DNA of 64,000 nucleotides from Rhodobacteraceae bacterium Alg231-30 (lineage in GTDB: Bacteria; Pseudomonadota; Alphaproteobacteria; Rhodobacterales; Rhodobacteraceae). Both the position numbers and the translations under genes were made by a program. Of the stretch, positions 61,547 to 64,000 are shown piece after piece. Within the stretch, counting starts at the first letter, position 1, and each line of letters opens with the position of its first letter. Below the pieces are notes generated by a model that saw only the letters and a list, made by a program, of their open reading frames with translations, had not been told where the DNA came from and did no database searches. The stretch spans positions 414,663 to 478,662 of the forward strand of contig FREU01000002.1 in NCBI GenBank assembly GCA_900143615.1. Direction: 5' to 3'.

Positions 61547-62422
61547 ATGGACATTCGCGCAATCGGCATGGGGCTGCTCTTTGCCTTTATCTGGTCCTCT
61601 GCCTTTACCTCTGCGCGCATCATTGTCGCCGATGCTCCGCCCTTGGCGATCTCGGCTATCCGCTTTGCTATTGCTGGGTTTATTGGTGTCTGCATCGCCC
61701 GCGCACTTGGTCAAACGTGGCACCTCACACGCAATCAATGGCGCGCCATTCTTATCTTTGGCCTCTGCCAGAACGCGCTCTATCTCGGCCTCAACTTCAC
61801 TGCCATGACCACAATCGAGGCCTCTCTTGCCTCGATCATCGCCTCAACCATGCCCCTGATTGTGGCCCTTTTAGGCTGGGCCGCGATGGGGGAAAAGCTC
61901 ACCCCAATGGCCGCTATTGGTCTGGTGGTCGGCTTTCTTGGCGTGATTGTCATCATGGGCGGTCGCATGGAGCAAGGCGTTGATATGTTTGGCGTAATCC
62001 TCTGCGTCATCGGCGCGCTTGCCTTGGCCATCGCCACGTTGGCGGTGCGTGGGGCTGCCGCTGGTGGCAACCTGATGATGATTGTCGGGCTTCAAATGTT
62101 TGTGGGCGCTTTGGTGCTGTTTGTGGCCTCCATGATCTTTGAGACATGGGAGTTCAACTGGAACATGCGCATGGGCAGCGCACTGATCTACACCATCCTT
62201 GCGCCCGGTCTTCTGGCCACTTGGATCTGGTTTTCGCTGGTGAGCCGCATTGGCGCAGTCAAGGCCGCGACCTTCCACTTTCTCAACCCCTTCTTTGGCG
62301 TCGCCGTAGCCGCCGTCATTCTTGGCGAAAGCCTGAATGTCATGGACATCATCGGCGTGTGCGTAATCGCGGCCGGCATTCTGGCTGTGCAGCTCTCAAA
62401 GCAGGCTCCTCCCCGCCCTTAG
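61547..62422 (+). CDS. EamA/DMT-family transporter
   Basis: 291 residues with ten hydrophobic helices and two EamA repeats; typical phrases are 'FAFIWSSAFTSARIIVADAP', 'TMTTIEASLASIIASTMPLI' (in pieces) and 'ATFHFLNPFFGVAVAAVILG'. It is followed by about 230 bp without a convincing gene. The substrate is unknown. Confidence 0.85.
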   Translation: MDIRAIGMGLLFAFIWSSAFTSARIIVADAPPLAISAIRFAIAGFIGVCIARALGQTWHLTRNQWRAILIFGLCQNALYLGLNFTAMTTIEASLASIIASTMPLIVALLGWAAMGEKLTPMAAIGLVVGFLGVIVIMGGRMEQGVDMFGVILCVIGALALAIATLAVRGAAAGGNLMMIVGLQMFVGALVLFVASMIFETWEFNWNMRMGSALIYTILAPGLLATWIWFSLVSRIGAVKAATFHFLNPFFGVAVAAVILGESLNVMDIIGVCVIAAGILAVQLSKQAPPRP

Positions 62423-62650
62423 AGGAACCGCCCGAACCATGGGGTGCCGATAAGAAAGAAATCAAAGGCTTGCAAGACGCTGCACCGTCTTTTGCCAACG
62501 CCAGATGCTTTCCAATTTCACTCAGAAAACATCTGACAGAGCGCCCTTACGGCACGTCCTCTACCGCCGCCTTCGAAACATTTCGACACGCGTATGTGAA
62601 GCCGCTCACCGCAGTGTTACCTGACATTTCAAAGCCTTGCTGGCACTAAA

Positions 62651-63370
62651 ATGCTCATGGAATTTCTCTTTGCATATGGCGCCGGCCTTCTAACCCTGAT
62701 CAACCCTTGTGTTGTTCCGGTCCTCCCCATCGTGATCGCCACCGCGCTTCAAGCCAGCCGTCATGGCCCCGCGGCCCTCGCACTTGGCATGAGCGTTAGC
62801 TTTGTCGTGCTGGGCATGGCAGTGACCACCTTTGGCTATGCCATTGGGCTGACACCGGAAACCCTTGCTCAGGCCGGAGCGGTTCTGATGATCTTCTTCG
62901 GATCGGTGTTACTTATCCCGCGTTTCTCAATGGCGTTTTCCACGGCGACCGCAGGCGTCGCCGCACGGGCTGACGCGGGAATAGACACCGTCGATAATTC
63001 AACTCTGCGCGGCCAATTTCTGGGCGGTTTGCTTTTGGGAGCGGTCTGGTCTCCCTGCATCGGCCCAACGCTGGGCGGGGCCATTTCACTTGCCAGCCAA
63101 GGCGAAAGTCTGGGCCGCGCCACATTGATCATGGTCGCCTTCGCACTTGGTGTTTCAACTCTCATTCTCGGCCTTGGCTACGGCGCGCGAGGAGCGCTGC
63201 AACAACGCCAGGAGTTGATGCGCCGCATCGCCGCCAAGTCCCGCCCGATCATGGGTATCGTTTTTCTCGCCACGGGCCTTGCCCTGTTTTTCAACCTGCA
63301 TCATCTGATCGAAGCCTGGCTCATCGGCGTCATGCCGGACTGGCTGATCGATCTATCTGTATCACTTTGA
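62651..63370 (+). CDS. ccdA: CcdA-family thiol-disulfide transport membrane protein
   Basis: 239 residues, six helices. The redox cysteines are in 'LINPCVVPVLPIV' (helix 1) and 'WSPCIGPTLGG' (helix 4). CcdA moves electrons from cytoplasmic thioredoxin to periplasmic thiol proteins used in cytochrome c maturation or repair. The periplasmic thioredoxin 17 bp downstream is its likely acceptor, a layout also seen for SoxV-SoxW. Confidence 0.88.
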   Translation: MLMEFLFAYGAGLLTLINPCVVPVLPIVIATALQASRHGPAALALGMSVSFVVLGMAVTTFGYAIGLTPETLAQAGAVLMIFFGSVLLIPRFSMAFSTATAGVAARADAGIDTVDNSTLRGQFLGGLLLGAVWSPCIGPTLGGAISLASQGESLGRATLIMVAFALGVSTLILGLGYGARGALQQRQELMRRIAAKSRPIMGIVFLATGLALFFNLHHLIEAWLIGVMPDWLIDLSVSL

Positions 63371-63387
63371 CTCAAAAGGATAATCAC

Positions 63388-63795
63388 ATGAACCGTCGCG
63401 ACTTTATTGCTCTCTCCGCCGCCTCAGTTGTTTTGCCCGCAACAGCCTTTGCCGCCAGCAATTACACACCCGGGTTGGTGCAAAAGCACCTTGCCGCAGG
63501 TGATACGGTCTTTCTGGACTTCAAAGCCAGCTGGTGCAGCACCTGCGCGGCCCAAGAACGTGTGATCAATGCCTTGAAGGCGGACAATCCGGCGTATGAA
63601 GCGGGCATCACCTTTATCGATGTGGACTGGGACGAGTTCGGCAAATCCGATCTGGTAAAATCCATGAACATCCCACGTCGCTCCACCCTTGTCGTTTTGA
63701 AAGGCGATCAAGAGCTGGGCCGCATCGTGGCAGGCACCTCCAAAAAAGACATCAAGGCACTGATGGACAAAGCCCTGACCGCCGCCTCCGCTTAA
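63388..63795 (+). CDS. Periplasmic thioredoxin-like protein
   Basis: 135 residues from the ATG at 63388 (AAAGGATAATCAC upstream). The signal 'MNRRDFIALSAASVVLPATA' has an RRDFI twin-arginine-type motif. The thioredoxin site is 'FKASWCSTCAAQERV' (C50, C53). The cis-proline equivalent is in 'NIPRRSTLVVLKG'. Pairing with ccdA implies it reduces periplasmic disulfides, for example in cytochrome c apoproteins. Confidence 0.85.
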   Translation: MNRRDFIALSAASVVLPATAFAASNYTPGLVQKHLAAGDTVFLDFKASWCSTCAAQERVINALKADNPAYEAGITFIDVDWDEFGKSDLVKSMNIPRRSTLVVLKGDQELGRIVAGTSKKDIKALMDKALTAASA

Positions 63796-63808
63796 CCGAT
63801 TGATTTAG

Positions 63809-64000
63809 CTATATTTCAATCGCACTGACGATCTGCGCATAAGAGGCGCCGTGCATATCCCGATCAGCCACCGTGCCCTGCACCTGCGGGCGCGGTAGGC
63901 TGATTTTCACAACATTCAAATCGGCAATATCAAACCGCTTCAATTGCGCAGGCTCCAGCTGAAACAGCGCGACCAAAACGTCATCCGACAGCCCGCTCGA
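63809..64000 (-). CDS. C-terminal fragment of an unrecognised protein (5' end outside window)
   Basis: An open minus-strand frame of 63 residues ending at TAG (63811-63809). It includes 'VKISLPRPQVQG' followed by 'DRDMHGASYA', a PRP...D-DM-GA pattern that recalls the end of DUF4387-type proteins; this is a weak recollection. The frame is convergent with the thioredoxin gene, and its codon use fits a real gene. Confidence 0.55.
   Translation of the reverse strand, partial: SSGLSDDVLVALFQLEPAQLKRFDIADLNVVKISLPRPQVQGTVADRDMHGASYAQIVSAIEI

Noticed and set aside
62146-62649. 167-codon frame overlapping the end of the EamA gene
   Set aside because: Its first half is an out-of-frame reading of the transporter and its second half matches nothing; no ribosome binding site supports it. 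The 62423-62650 gap is left without a gene.
1-64000. tRNA, rRNA, CRISPR arrays, insertion sequences, phage genes
   Set aside because: No cloverleaf-like sequence, regularly spaced repeats, transposase or integrase motifs were recognised on either strand by eye.

Overview
The window reads as chromosomal DNA of a marine-type Rhodobacterales bacterium (Roseobacter group). The evidence is GC-rich, alphaproteobacterial coding style, a MarR/OmpR pair of the PetP-PetR type, an xseB-ispA-dxs isoprenoid block, a nirS-type denitrification cluster with the nirECF-DL-GHJN order, tricarboxylate (TTT) transport genes, and short intergenic repeat elements of a kind common in this order. No rRNA, tRNA, CRISPR array, transposase or phage gene was seen.

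Layout. 1-223: end of an EamA transporter, then ilvE facing a petP/petR-like regulator pair. 2.6-6.6 kb: histone-deacetylase-family enzyme, xseB, ispA, dxs. 6.8-13.6 kb: a nucleotide-sugar-epimerase-like protein, a methyltransferase, and a CoA-dependent catabolic set (CaiD-like hydratase, NDP-forming acyl-CoA ligase, acyl-CoA dehydrogenase) beside a GlxA-type regulator, plausibly for carnitine or gamma-butyrobetaine. 14.0-33.2 kb: one uninterrupted denitrification block. It holds an FNR-like regulator without cysteines, norCBQDEF (minus strand), nnrS, then nirS, a NirT-like multihaem quinol dehydrogenase fused to an extra haem domain, a cupredoxin, and the haem d1 genes nirE-C-F-DL-G-H-J-N plus a small membrane protein. 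Four near-identical TTGAC-N4-GTTAA boxes precede the regulator, norC, nirS/nnrS and nirE, tying the block together. No nos genes are in view.

33.2-36 kb: two tandem paralogous fatty-acid-hydroxylase-family membrane enzymes with a class II aldolase. 36-49 kb: a tricarboxylate catabolic region with TctDE two-component system, TctC, a TctA-TctB fusion, a PrpF-family isomerase, a tandem UspA protein, a 2-hydroxyacid dehydrogenase, an AbrB-family membrane protein, a GntR regulator with a large palindromic operator, and TcuA-TcuB. Together these could import a tricarballylate- or aconitate-like acid and turn it into cis-aconitate.

49-54 kb: a secreted orphan protein, a VOC protein, adenine deaminase with AMP nucleosidase (purine salvage), and an HU-type DNA-binding protein. 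54-64 kb: cysK, a VOC protein coupled to a sulfatase, a K+-channel-like protein, an AI-2E/HlyD/FUSC envelope trio, an EamA transporter, a CcdA plus periplasmic thioredoxin pair, and the 3' end of a minus-strand gene that runs off the window.

Start codons were moved from the longest open frame wherever a Shine-Dalgarno sequence, a stop/start overlap or family homology favoured an internal start. Gene functions come from motif and family recognition by eye, not from database searches.
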